From NCBI GenBank assembly GCA_965199805.1, contig CBDATO010000001.1, positions 2,852,001-2,916,000 on the forward strand: a DNA stretch of 64,000 nucleotides, read 5' to 3'. The notes beneath the pieces are model-generated. The model was not told the origin of the DNA, did no database searches, and saw nothing but the letters and a program-made list of their open reading frames with translations. This DNA is from DATAZK01 sp965199805. GTDB lineage: Bacteria > Actinomycetota > Actinomycetes > Frankiales > Frankiaceae. The translations under genes were made by a program, and so were the position numbers. Position 1 is the first letter of the stretch; each line of letters begins with the position of its first letter. This document shows, piece by piece, positions 55,201 to 64,000 of this stretch.

Positions 55201-55491
55201 GGCGAAGCAGCCCTTTGGACGCTCCTATTGTTTGTCAAGCGGTTGCTGCGACGGCGTCGAGCTGCGCTGCCGCCTGGATTCGTCGGTAGAGACGGCGAGC
55301 GAGTACGCGCTTGACTGACCGGCCAATGTTGCGGTGCGTTTGTCTTTGGCGCGGCGGAAGCTGTCAACCTGCATGAGGCACCGTGGGGCGATACTTACTG
55401 GCTCTTCAAAAGTTGAGGGGTAATCCAGCCCTCGGCGCTGGCGTTCCGGCGTGATCGCCGGGTGCAGTGAAACCGTACTCGGAGGCGCTGG

Positions 55492-55641
55492 TTTACGATC
55501 CGCGACAAACGCGCCGGCGTACTCACCGCCGCCTACACAGCTCACCCCGAACGGTTCGTCCGCAAACCGCCCCAACCCCCAGCCCTGCCCGGCCAGGTCT
55601 GGATCAACAAGCCCGAAGACACCGAGGAGGACACTCAGTAA
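55492..55641 (+). pseudogene. IS3-family transposase C-terminal tail
   Basis: It encodes VLTAAYTAHPERFVRKPPQP and PALPGQVWINKPEDTEEDTQ, the characteristic Pro-rich end of one IS3 subgroup. Upstream sequence is lost. The next element (ISL3) begins just after it. Confidence 0.65.
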
Positions 55642-55740
55642 ATAGGTTCTTCGAACTTGAGGGGGAAGCGGGACACGATCTTCGTGCTGTGAGCTGAACG
55701 GCTCGCGGCCCCTTGACACTGGCTGTGTCTGACGCAACAA

Positions 55741-57000
55741 GTGAAAGGACCGCGAGCCTTGAGGGACGGTACGACGATTCTTTTTGGCCGGCCTGGAGTC
55801 GCTGTCGATGAGGTGGAGCAGGCGGCCGACGGCGCTCGCACGGTGCACGTGCGCACGGTCGATCCGGATGCCGCGGCTTGTCCGGCATGTGGGACGTTCT
55901 CGACGGTCGTGCGCCAGCGGCGCACGACCCGGCCGAAAGACCATCCTTATGGTGAGGCGCCGCTCGCGGTGCGCTGACATAAGCGGCAATACCGGTGTTT
56001 GCAGGCGTGATGTCCGCGTAAGGCGTTCACCGAACAGATCGATGAATTGCCGGCCGGCGCTCGGTCACCGGCCGGTGCCGGCGCGCCGCCGGCGCGGCGG
56101 TCGGGTCGGGACGGTCGGTGTCGGCGGTATGCACCGAGCTGTCTTTGAGCTGGCCGATCGTCCATGCCGCGTTCGTCGCCCATGCCGACCAGCTGCTGGT
56201 TGAACCGGCGCCGCCGCGGGTGCTGGGCATCGATGAGACCCGCCGTGGCCGGCCGCGCTGGGTCCGCGGCGAGGACGGCCGCTGGCAGCGGCTGGAACGG
56301 TTCGAGACCAACTTTGTCGACCTGTTCGGCAGCGGCGGGCTGCTCGGGCAGGCCGCGGGCCGCACCTCGACGGCAGTGATGACCTGGCTGAACGAACGCG
56401 GCGACGACTGGAAGGCCCAGGTGCAGGTGGTGGCGATCGATCCGTGCGCCGCCTACCGCCGTGCAGTGCAGCAGGCGCTGCCGCACGCCACTGTGGTGGC
56501 TGACCCGTTTCATATCGTCAGGCTGGCCAACGACATGGTCACCGACACCCGTCAGCGGGTCGCCCGTGAGCAGCTCGGCCGCCGGGGCCGCAAGAACGAT
56601 CCGGCCTGGGCCAGCCGCCGGCTGCTGCTGCGTGCCGGGAACCGGCTCTCACCGCAGGCACTGGCCCGGCTCGAGCGCACCTTCGCGTCCGACAGTGACC
56701 CGACCAAAGAGATCGCCGCCGCCTGGGCGGTCAAGGAACGGCTACGGATGCTGCTCGCCGCCGGCGACCGGCACACCATCGCCGACCGGCTGCACCGCTT
56801 CCACGAAACCGTCCTCGCGGCCGACCTAACCGAGGCGACCCGGCTCGCCGAGACCGTCGACGCCTGGTGGCCGCAAATCCTCGCGCAGCTCCAAACGCGG
56901 ATCGGCAACGCCGGGACCGAAGGCACGAACCGGCTGATCAAAGACACGGCACGGATCGCATTCGGGTTCAGGAACCTGGAAACAACCACGGGGGCGAGCT
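55741..57000 (+). pseudogene. ISL3-family transposase, two TGA stops and a lost 3' end
   Basis: The N-terminal zinc-finger part (PDAAACPACGTFSTVVRQRR) is followed by two in-frame TGA codons near 55976 and 56009, each where the family usually has tryptophan (before HKRQYRCLQA and before CPRKAFTEQIDELP). The catalytic domain then reads VLGIDETRRGRPRWVRGEDG, VVAIDPCAAYRRAVQQALPH, TVVADPFHIVRLANDMVTDT, up to IAFGFRN, where it is cut near 56985. A frame change also occurs near 56080. A likely left tip is GGTTCTTCGAACTTGAGGG near 55643. Confidence 0.83.
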
Positions 57001-57380
57001 CGGCAACAGCAGCGTCGGTCACGGCGTCGACCTCGGGTCGGTGCCGGTGCTCTCGGAGAGTGTCTCCAAGAGCTCGTGCAGTTTTGCCTGCACATCCACC
57101 ACGAAGCGGGCCTTGGCCAGCTCCTGCTCCAGCCGCGCCTTGTCCGCTCCAGCTCGGCGATCCGATCCGCATGCCCGTCACGGGGCTTGCGGCCGCGCGG
57201 CACGCCAAGTGCCTGCAGCCCGCCGGCATCACGGGCTTTACGCCACTCGACGATGTGACTGGAATACAACCCTTCCCGGCGCAACAGGGCGCCCTTATGC
57301 CCGTCCGGCGCGGCGTCGTAGGCGGCGACCATCTCCAGCTTGTACTTCGCGGTGAACCGGCGACGCCAGACCGCTCCGGC
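56986..57380 (-). pseudogene. IS3-family orfA and start of orfB, relic
   Basis: The minus strand reads RRRFTAKYKLEMVAAYDAAP, HIVEWRKARDAGGLQALGVP, then after a frameshift AKARFVVDVQAKLHELLETL and STGTDPRSTP with a TGA. A GTG directly inside that stop begins an orfB (VTDAAVAELAPVV) that is cut by the ISL3 junction. Confidence 0.7.
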
Positions 57381-57489
57381 ACCTGCGGGTCAGGCCGATC
57401 ACTTCGGGCATCAGGCACCCGACCAGGATCGGCGATCCCGACCGCAGGGGCCAACGTCGTCACAATGCTCGTCATCTCCGGGGACTCTC

Positions 57490-58078
57490 CATCCCCGCCC
57501 CCAGGGGTCAGTAATGTCAGGAAGCGGGTGCCTCACCCCAGGTTGGCAGCGAGCGCTGCGCCGTTGCTCGTGGGCGCGGGTCTCGGGGTGACACCGCATT
57601 CGGGTGATGGCGACCGTGTGCAGGGCTCGGGTGAGCGCCCGGTCACCGCCGTGGTTGAGCCGGTGGCGGGAGCGTTGTCCACTGCTGGTCTCAAGCGGAG
57701 CGACGCCCGCAAGGGAAGCGAACGCCGCTTCGCTGCGTACTCGTCCTTGGTGAGACCAGCTGATCAGCCAGCTGTGCTGCCACGACTGGCCCGACGCCGG
57801 GTTCAGCAAGCAGCGCCGGCCCCGCCAGGTGCTGCCTGATCAGCTGGAGCAGCTGCGGATCGAGCTCAGCCAGCGGCGCCGACAGGAAACGCATCCGTGC
57901 CGCCAGCGACTGCCGGTGAACACCGACAGACGATGCTCGACCGGTACCGTCGGCTCGGACTGCAGCTACTCGATCGGGTCAGCTGAACAGCCAGCGATCG
58001 GCCGCGCAGCTGAGCTCGCAACCGCTCGGGTGCGACCACGACGAGGCTTTTGAGTTCGTTGACGGCTTTGGTGCGGCT
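57490..58078 (-). pseudogene. IS110-family transposase C-terminal relic
   Basis: It contains RFLSAPLAELDPQLLQLIRQ, HLAGPALLAEPGVGPVVAAQ, then in another frame VRSEAAFASLAGVAPLETSS, RHRLNHGGDRALTRALHTVA and ITRMRCHPETRAH: the transposase_20 domain and tail. The upstream part continues across the nested IS3 at 60784-60876. Confidence 0.82.
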
Positions 58079-58104
58079 TGGAGTTGCCCCGGTTCGGCGG
58101 ACTG

Positions 58105-58380
58105 TTACTGGTTGATGGTCGTGTAGCCGGTCGGGGTCTGGTAGCCGAGGGTGGAGTGCAGCCGGCGGTTGTTGTAGGCCCAGATATAGGCGAACAGCCT
58201 GGCCCGGGCGTCATTGCGGGTGGCTGGGACGCCGTTGGGATAGATCTCCTCCTTCTTCAGGGAGGCGAACCAGGATTCCATGACGGCGTTGTCGAGTGGG
58301 CTTTTCTCCACACCGATCGAAACTTTGAGTCGGTGTGCCTGTGCGAGGCCGATCCAGTCGTGAGCAGTGAATTGACCGGT
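58105..58380 (-). pseudogene. IS3 OrfB, C-terminal part (separated by IS30)
   Basis: It encodes FTAHDWIGLAQAHRLKVSIG, PLDNAVMESWFASLKKEEIY with the catalytic Glu, and FAYIWAYNNRRLHSTLGYQT to the stop at 58105. The N-terminal part lies at 59819-60364. Confidence 0.85.
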
Positions 58381-59818
58381 CTCAACCGATCGTCGCAACA
58401 CCGGCTTGTTGTAGGGACAGTAACTGCTCGTTGAGGCCTTCGGCTGGTGTCTTCCAGCCAAGGATCTTTCGTGGCCGGCTATTCAGGGCTGCGGCGACGA
58501 CTTCGATCTCCTCAGCGCTCCAACGAGCGAGGTCTGTGCCCTTCAAGAAGTACTGACGCAGCAGCCCGTTGGTGTTCTCGTTGGTGCCGCGCTGCCAAGG
58601 ACTCTGCGGGTCGGCAAAGAACACTGGAACTCCCGTCTCAATCTTGAATTGAGCGTGGGCAGACATTTCCTTGCCGCGATCCCACGTCACCGAACAGCAC
58701 AACTGCTCTGGCAGCGTGCTGATCGTCGCGGCGAGGGCGTCCTTCATCCTGATGGCCCCATAGCCGGCGAGCGCCGGCCCGTTCTTGACGGTCTGCTTGT
58801 GCCGGTAACCAGCCTCGCGGCGCAGGTGCACCAACATCGTGAACCGGGTCGTCCGCTCAACCAGGGTGCCGATCGCGGACCGTTCAAGCCCGATCAGCAG
58901 ATCGCCCTCCCAATGCCCGGGGACTGCACGGTCTTCGACTTCGGCCGGCCGCTCACTGATCACCACATCTGGGGTGACGTGCGCCCACGCCTTGTTCTTC
59001 GAACGGGCCCGAGGGACACGCAGTGCACGGCCGGTGCGCAGGCACGCGACCAGCTCCCGTTTGAGCGCACCACGACTTTCGATATAAAGCGCCTGGTAGA
59101 TCGCCTCGTGGCTGATCCGCATGGACTCATCATCAGGGAAATCGAGCGGCAGCCGGCTGGCGATCTGCTGCGGGCTCCAGCCCGTCACCCAACGACGATC
59201 GCCGCGATGTGGTTTCCCGCAGCTTTTCACGCCGTCGCCTGTGGTCCGACGACTCGCCCATCAGGCGCCCGGACATCACCCGAGAGGCGTGCCTGCACGT
59301 AGTCACGCTGCCGCTCGTTCCCCACGAGCTTGGCAGGCTTTGGCCGTCGCGCACGACGCTCGGCATGCGACTGCGCCAGCGTCGCCCGATACTCCAGCCG
59401 ATAGGTCCGGGTCGAGGCATTGCGGCGCAGCTCCCTCGAGATCGTCGACGGACTCCTCTTGAGCTGCCGGGCGATCTCCCGGACGCCACCGCCCTTCGCG
59501 CGCAACAGCGCGATCTCTTCACGTTCCGCGAAAGACAAGAAGCGACCCGACACCGCCGGCGGAAGACACGGATCCACGCCGCCAGCGTGACGAAACCAGC
59601 GAAAGCCGCCCGGCGCCGACACGCGCGCCTCGACGCATGCGTCTTCGGTCTTTACACCAAGCGCGATCGCCGCCAGAACTGGACGCGATCCTCACGCCAA
59701 GCGACCGTCGGGCGCCCCGGAGACGGGATCCGACCTCGATACAAACGGGCTTGCTTCTGCTTCGGTCCGTACGGCACGACGCCACCCTCAAATCGAGGTG
59801 TTGCGACCACCAGTTGAG
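58381..59818 (-). mobile_element. IS30-family element nested in IS3
   Basis: 1438 bp between inverted repeats CTCAACCGATCGTCGCAACACC (left tip) and a close match reversed at 59797-59818 (CTCAACTGGTGGTCGCAACA). It interrupts the orfB of the surrounding IS3. Confidence 0.85.
58382..59780 (-). pseudogene. IS30 transposase, frameshifted
   Basis: The pieces in order are YRGRIPSPGRPTVAWREDRV, FRWFRHAGGVDPCLPPAVSG, SFAEREEIALLRAKGGGVRE with the HTH KRSPSTISRELRRNAST, then after a break near 59240 WSPQQIASRLPLDFPDDESM, EDRAVPGHWEGDLLIGLERS (catalytic Asp region), SVTWDRGKEMSAHAQFKIET and the end at 58382. At least two frameshifts make it inactive as written. Confidence 0.85.
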
Positions 59819-60364
59819 TCCGCCCTGGTATCCGCGGTCGGAGTGGACGATGCAGCCGGGCTGGGGGTGACGGCTTGCGATGGCCTCGCGCAGCGCCCGC
59901 AGGGCGGTCCCCGGGGAGTCGTAGGTCTCCACGGCCCAGCTGACGATTTCGCGGTTGAACGCATCGAGGATGACGGCCGCATAGAGCCATCCCTCGCCGG
60001 TGCGGATCATCGTGATGTCGGTGAACCAGATCCGGTTCGGGGCGTTAGCTCGAAACTTCCGTTTGACCAGGTCGACGATCTCAGGGCGGCGGGCAGGTGG
60101 CGCCGCACGCGGCCGCGACTTGGGTTTGCCGCGGTGCGCAGCGATGCCGTGGCGGCGCATCAACCGTGCGACTGTGTGCCGACCAGCCGACATGTCCCTG
60201 CTGCGCAGCTCGCGGTGCACGCGTGGCGATCCGTAGTACGCGAACTCGGCGTGGATCTGGCGGATCTGCGCCAGCAACGCGTCGTTGTGGGCAGCTCGAC
60301 CAGCCGGCGGGTCCGAGCAGCGCTTCAGCCAGCCGTAGTAGCCGGAGGTCGAGACACCCAGCAC
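59819..60364 (-). pseudogene. IS3 OrfB, N-terminal part (cut by IS30)
   Basis: It reads MLGVSTSGYYGWLKRCSDPP, HAEFAYYGSPRVHRELRSRD, then NRIWFTDITMIRTGEGWLYA with the first catalytic Asp, and CIVHSDRG with the second Asp, where the IS30 tip follows. Confidence 0.88.
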
Positions 60365-60432
60365 CCGGCAGATGGTGCTGATCTTCAGTTCAGGGTCGGC
60401 AGCCTTCTCCGCCTGGATGTAGCAATAGACCG

Positions 60433-60720
60433 CTACTGCTCCGCCCGACGCGCGAAGAAGGCCAGCGCTTTTCCCAGGATCTGCAGCTCTTCTTCCTTGC
60501 GGGCCAGCTCCCGCTCCAACTGCGCGATGCGGGCCTTGTCATCGGCCCCAGCGGAGGCAGCGGCTGCCGTCCAGTTTCCCTTCCGATCAGCGGCGCGCAC
60601 CCAGTTTGCAACCGACGTCGGGGACAGCCCGAACTCAGCCCCTAGGTCCGAGAACGACCGGCCACGTCGATGCAACTCGACGATCTGGTCCTTGAACTCC
60701 TGCGAGAACACCTTCCCCAT
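60433..60720 (-). CDS. IS3-family transposase OrfA
   Basis: 95-aa HTH protein from ATG 60720 (MGKVFSQEFKDQIVELHRRG, SFSDLGAEFGLSPTSVANWV) with a C-terminal coiled helix (ARIAQLERELARKEEELQIL). Intact, but its OrfB partner is split by IS30. Confidence 0.88.
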   Translation of the reverse strand: MGKVFSQEFKDQIVELHRRGRSFSDLGAEFGLSPTSVANWVRAADRKGNWTAAAASAGADDKARIAQLERELARKEEELQILGKALAFFARRAEQ

Positions 60721-60783
60721 GGGGCGGCACCTTTCGCTTGGCCATAGCCAAGTGTCGGTGTCCGCCGGATCGGGGCAACTCCA

Positions 60784-61132
60784 GCTGACCAGCACGCCTT
60801 CCCGGCAGGCGAAGACCATGCGCAGAGCCTGGCGCAGGCCACCGGCGCGTGGAGCACCCTGCCCAGGTTGGGTCCGCGCCCATCTTGCTGACACAGCTGA
60901 CGGCGCTGGCTATCGGCGGATGCTCGCCTGGGCGGGTGAGCATGCTCCCGGTCGCCGAATCTGGGCGCTGGAAGGCACCGGCAGCTTCGCCGCTGGACTC
61001 GTCGTCGTCCTGACGGAAGCCGGTGAAAAGGGTCGTTGAGGTCGGGGCGCTGGAGCGGGCTCGTGGGGCTAAGAGCGATCGGATTGACGCGATTCGGGCT
61101 GCGCGGGAAGCGCTTTCCCGCGAACAGTTGTG
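60784..61132. pseudogene. IS110 transposase remainder, with an inverted N-terminal block
   Basis: The minus strand from about 60876 to 60784 reads GAPRAGGLRQALRMVFACRE and GVLVSW up to the IS3 insertion. The plus strand at about 60880-61132 reads AGYRRMLAWAGEHAPGRRIW, ALEGTGSFAAGLVVVLTEAG, VVEVGALERARGAKSDRIDA and AREALSREQL: the DEDD-domain end that should directly precede the minus-strand part. The block is inverted relative to the rest. Confidence 0.75.
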
Positions 61133-61139
61133 AAAGTTC

Positions 61140-61240
61140 CAATGCATTCGGATATTGCAGCGCACGCCTTCCGGGCGTTGGGGAATGCCGTACGGTAGAC
61201 GAGTTCGTTCTTCAACGCGGCGATAATGACTCGGCAGCCC
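61140..61240 (-). pseudogene. IS3 OrfB fragment
   Basis: It reads AALKNELVYRTAFPNARKAC in a single short frame, the same region as the relic at 54.9 kb. Both ends are missing. Confidence 0.6.
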
Positions 61241-61363
61241 TTTGTCGGCTCTTCGTGATCAAGCGTGGTAATTGCCGCTTGGCGTGGATAAGCACCTGGG
61301 CCTGAAACGAGGCCTTAGGGCCTCACGATTCGTGATGTCTAAGACACGGATCATGGAGGCCCC

Positions 61364-61740
61364 AGGTGCCTGTTTACAGTAATGCCACGACGCTCAAACT
61401 GGGTCTGCCCGGCTTCGTTCTGCTCGACGCTTCGCACGTCGACGGCGAGCTGGAGCAGACGGTCGAGACGATGGCGAGCGTGGTGGGCTACACCGGCTGC
61501 GGCACCGCCGCGATGTTGCATGACCGGCGGGCGGTGCGGGTGCGTGATCTGCCGCGGCCGGCCGGTGGCGCTGGTGTGGCGCAAACGGGTGTGGCGCTGC
61601 GTCGAGTCGGCGCATGCGAGCTCGACGTGGTCAGAGCAGTGCGAGCAGATCTGGGCAGTGCGAGCAGATCTGGCCGCGGGCGGTGCTCACCGAACGTGCC
61701 CGCGGCTATGCCTGCTGGCGGGTCGGCCGCCAAGGGCACA
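61364..61740 (+). pseudogene. ISL3 N-terminal relic
   Basis: It encodes MPVYSNATTLKLGLPGFVLL, TGCGTAAMLHDRRAVRVRDL, then in another frame RPVALVWRKRVWRCVESA and later RAVLTERARGYACWRVGRQG. This is the zinc-finger and HTH part of an ISL3 transposase, frameshifted and cut off. Confidence 0.65.
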
Positions 61741-61855
61741 CCGTCGACAACTGGCAACGGATCAACTCCAGCCTCGGCTACCGCACACCAACACAAGCCG
61801 AAAACGACTACACCGCCACGCGATCACCGATGCGGCTTGAAGAAAGCCAGCACAC
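61741..61855 (+). pseudogene. IS3 OrfB C-terminal tail fused to ISL3 relic
   Basis: It reads NWQRINSSLGYRTPTQAEND with SPMRLEESQ after it; nucleotide-similar to the tail at 54.72-54.84 kb but on the other strand. Confidence 0.6.
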
Positions 61856-62211
61856 CCACAATGGACCCGCACCGATCGGAGACGCCGCGACCGGGACGGG
61901 TACGTGCCACCGACACCGTTGAGGCAAGCCGCCCAGATACAGCCAGATACAGGTTGGGCGACGCGTGCGTTCGTCACCCTCGAGCTCCCCCCCGTACCGG
62001 CCCAGCAGCCAGTATGTTGATCGATGTGGGTCGAGCATCTACACCGAGCGTGGGTGCAGAATTCGCACTTGAGAAGAGCGCCAGCAAGGCGCTGCCTGCC
62101 CGATCGTCTGTGCTGGTGCCTTACGCGCGTGAAGCCGCGCCCGGCGGCCTACTTCAGGTTCAGCGCCGCGGCGACCACAAGTCCGGTCAACACGTCCGTT
62201 AGGAGGACTCG
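61856..62211. other. Upstream region of the RamB/ScfR-type regulator
   Basis: No gene supported. Strong ribosome site AGGAGGA at its right end. The likely promoter of the regulator lies here, close to IS debris. Confidence 0.4.
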
Positions 62212-63630
62212 GTGGACAGGGCATTCGCTGGTGGCCGGTTGCGGCGGTTGCGCGGCGATCGCGGGATGAGTCAGGTCGACCTGGCGCGGATTCTCGCCAT
62301 TTCCCCGAGCTATCTTAACCAGATTGAGCATGACAAGCGCGTACTGACTGTGCCAATTCTGGTGCGGATCAGCGAGGTCTTCGGCGTCGACGCGGCCTTT
62401 TTCGCGCCGCAGAACACTGGACGCACCCTGGCCGAATTGACCGAGGCGTTGATCGCACATTCCGACGACAGACTAAAGGCGTCGCCGTTCGATCTGCACA
62501 CGCTCGCGACAACGATGCCCGAGCTCGCCGAAGCGGTCCTCGGACTCCACCGCCGTTACGGCCATCTGCTGGATCAGGCCGGGCACCTCGCGGACAGCCG
62601 CACTCCCGCCTTCGAGGCAGATCCGCAGCAGCAGGTGCTGGACTTCTTTTACCGCAATCGCAATTACTTCGAGAGCCTCGACCGGGCCGCGGAGGTGACG
62701 GCCGAGCAGGTCGGCGTGCACGCCGATGGTGCCCTGCGGGCGCTGCGCCGGCACCTGAAGAAGGCGCACCGGATACGCACCACGAGCATCAGCCGAACCG
62801 CCAAGGAGTTCGCGCCCGACTCCGAGATGCACGCCTTCGACGCCGACGACCGGACGCTGCACGTCTCGCCGCACCTTAAGCCCGGGCAGCAGGCGTTCCG
62901 GATGGCGGGCCAGCTCGCCTTCCTCGAACAAAATCACCTCATCGAGGACATCCTGGCGGAGGAGCATTTCGATTCCTCGGACGCGCGCACCCTTGCGCGC
63001 ATCGGATTGGCGAACCATTACGCTGGTGCCCTTCTCCTGCCGTACCCCGCATTCTTCGAAGCGGCCGAATCGACGCGTTATGACATCGAATTGCTGGCCG
63101 AGCAATTCCAGGTAGGCTACGAGATGATCGTGCACCGGCTGAGCACGCTGCAGCGGGCCAACGCCCGCGGAGTGCCGTTCATCTTCGTGCGGGTCGACCG
63201 GGCCGGCAACATCTCCAAGCGCCAGTCGGCGACCGGCTTCCACTTCTCCCGGACCGGCGGCACCTGCCCGCTCTGGAACGTGTACGAGGCCTTCATCTCG
63301 CCCGGCAAGATGATCGTCCAGGTGGCATCCATGCCCGATGGGCAGCGCTATCTGTGGGTGGCCCGCACCGTGACGTACAACCGCGGCGGTTTCGACGCTC
63401 CGGCGAAAACTTTCGCGATCGGCCTCGGCTGCGAGATCCGTCACGCGTCACGGCTGGTCTACTCGCGCGGCGTGACCCTCGACGACCCGAAGGCGGCCAC
63501 CGCGATCGGCCCGGGCTGCCGGACATGTCCTCGAGCCAGCTGCCCGCAGCGCGCCGCCCCGCCGATCGGGCTGCCGCTGGCTATCGACGAGTCACGCAGC
63601 ACGTTCGCCCCCTACCCGGTGGCCGAATGA
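62212..63630 (+). CDS. RamB/ScfR-type XRE regulator (short-chain acyl-CoA responsive family)
   Basis: 472-aa regulator from GTG 62212 behind AGGAGGA. The N-terminal XRE HTH has RGMSQVDLARILAISPSYLN, then QIEHDKRVLTVPILVRISEV. The middle is an ImmA/IrrE-like (DUF955) domain that lacks a clear zinc HExxH (region AFRMAGQLAFLEQNHLIEDI). The C-terminal region has a cysteine cluster (CEIRHASRLVY, GPGCRTCPRASCPQRA). This architecture is that of RamB/PrpR regulators of acetate, propionate and glyoxylate metabolism, many of which sense acyl-CoA. Its targets are not adjacent here. Confidence 0.9.
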   Translation: MDRAFAGGRLRRLRGDRGMSQVDLARILAISPSYLNQIEHDKRVLTVPILVRISEVFGVDAAFFAPQNTGRTLAELTEALIAHSDDRLKASPFDLHTLATTMPELAEAVLGLHRRYGHLLDQAGHLADSRTPAFEADPQQQVLDFFYRNRNYFESLDRAAEVTAEQVGVHADGALRALRRHLKKAHRIRTTSISRTAKEFAPDSEMHAFDADDRTLHVSPHLKPGQQAFRMAGQLAFLEQNHLIEDILAEEHFDSSDARTLARIGLANHYAGALLLPYPAFFEAAESTRYDIELLAEQFQVGYEMIVHRLSTLQRANARGVPFIFVRVDRAGNISKRQSATGFHFSRTGGTCPLWNVYEAFISPGKMIVQVASMPDGQRYLWVARTVTYNRGGFDAPAKTFAIGLGCEIRHASRLVYSRGVTLDDPKAATAIGPGCRTCPRASCPQRAAPPIGLPLAIDESRSTFAPYPVAE

Positions 63631-63877
63631 CCGTCTTGTTGAGCGTCATTTTGCGGGCTTAATGTCTTGCCGCACCTTCATTGTCAGAAATTGGCACATT
63701 GAGGGCGTCGACGAGCGCCCCGTCATTGAGCAGCCTTCTCGTTCAGCGGTTCTGCGTCGGTGCAGGAGCAAGAATCAACTGACATACCGGGTTGGCGATG
63801 AAGGAGGGCATGGCAGGCATGCGGCTATGCGGCCCGGAACCAGCCGCGGGACTGCCCACGTCGAGCACAAGCCCGGC
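63631..63877. other. Spacer entering the right-edge inverted repeat
   Basis: No gene seen up to 63773. From 63774 the sequence is the inverted copy of 49595-49821. Confidence 0.5.
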
Positions 63878-64000
63878 ATGGCCGACGAGATGATGCCCGA
63901 GTTGGCGCTGCTGCTTGCCGAAGACGGCGTCGATTTATCCGGCGACGACCTTCCCGACATGCAGACGCTTCAGGCCGCGTTGAACCGGGCCGTCGAACGA
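63774..64000 (+). repeat. 227-bp inverted repeat, right copy (continues past edge)
   Basis: Matches 49595-49821 in reverse orientation. The true length is unknown because the window ends inside it. Confidence 0.85.
63878..64000 (+). CDS. Hypothetical protein, N-terminal part (runs off the window)
   Basis: 41 codons from ATG 63878 (MADEMMPELALLLAEDGVDL) identical to the start of the frameshifted gene at 49293-49717. In this copy the frame is open to the edge, so it may be the intact version. Family not recognised. Confidence 0.55.
   Translation, partial: MADEMMPELALLLAEDGVDLSGDDLPDMQTLQAALNRAVER

Larger units (their letters stand above)
58079..60783 (-). mobile_element. IS3-family element carrying a nested IS30, inserted in IS110
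   Basis: Ends: TGGAGTTGCCCCGGTTCGGC on the left; on the right, reversed, TGGAGTTGCCCCGATCCGGC. Both sides are flanked by GCT, a 3-bp target duplication. Without the inner IS30 (1438 bp) the element is 1267 bp, normal for IS3. It is inserted in the IS110 relic, whose sequence resumes on the other side. Confidence 0.9.

Overview
The window is high-GC DNA (GC-rich third codon positions, many GTG/TTG starts, stop/start overlaps) typical of an actinomycete. An F420-type luciferase-like oxidoreductase, a RamB/ScfR-type regulator, a MocR regulator and Tat-exported lipoproteins agree with this. The genus cannot be named from sequence alone.

Bases 1 to about 28.9 kb are orderly chromosome. A partial amidase and an M23 lipoprotein (under a clear ydaO-type c-di-AMP riboswitch) precede a MocR regulator. 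Divergent from the MocR gene is a tightly packed operon (3.3-15.2 kb) for reductive pyrimidine (or related cyclic amide) breakdown: beta-ureidopropionase, dihydropyrimidinase, (methyl)malonate-semialdehyde dehydrogenase, an F420-type luciferase-like oxidoreductase, an omega-amino-acid aminotransferase, an RbsABC-type importer, a 2-oxoglutarate/Fe(II) oxygenase and a VOC protein. No dihydropyrimidine dehydrogenase is present. A molybdate cassette follows (HTH-TOBE protein, ModA, ModB, ModC). After it come two DUF21/CBS membrane proteins, a chorismate mutase, an ATP-grasp enzyme, a GT4 glycosyltransferase, a secreted protein, and an acyl-CoA dehydrogenase pair with a MarR regulator and an SDR.

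From 28.9 kb to the right edge the window is an accessory region crowded with insertion sequences, many of them broken. Two near-identical inverted IS3-family copies (28.9-30.2 and 33.1-34.4 kb) enclose the C-terminal part of an Rhs protein, a putative immunity gene and an orphan gene. Beyond them lie a TIR-domain protein, serine-recombinase-associated remnants, an IS481-type transposase gene, a tRNA-Arg 3' fragment (likely attachment-site scar), two IS1380 copies, an intact IS21 inserted in a gene with an 8-bp target duplication, and relics of IS21, IS30, IS110, IS3 and ISL3. One relic is nested three deep: IS30 inside IS3 inside IS110. Between the elements sit intact metabolic genes: an amidohydrolase, a TesB-like thioesterase, a thiolase under a palindromic operator, and a RamB/ScfR-type regulator. 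A 227-bp inverted repeat joins 49.6-49.8 kb with the right edge.

The main functional stories are (1) a pyrimidine-type catabolic operon in which the F420-type enzyme and/or the 2OG oxygenase may replace the usual first step, and (2) an Rhs toxin-tip/immunity cassette plus a TIR protein in a heavily rearranged insertion-sequence graveyard.
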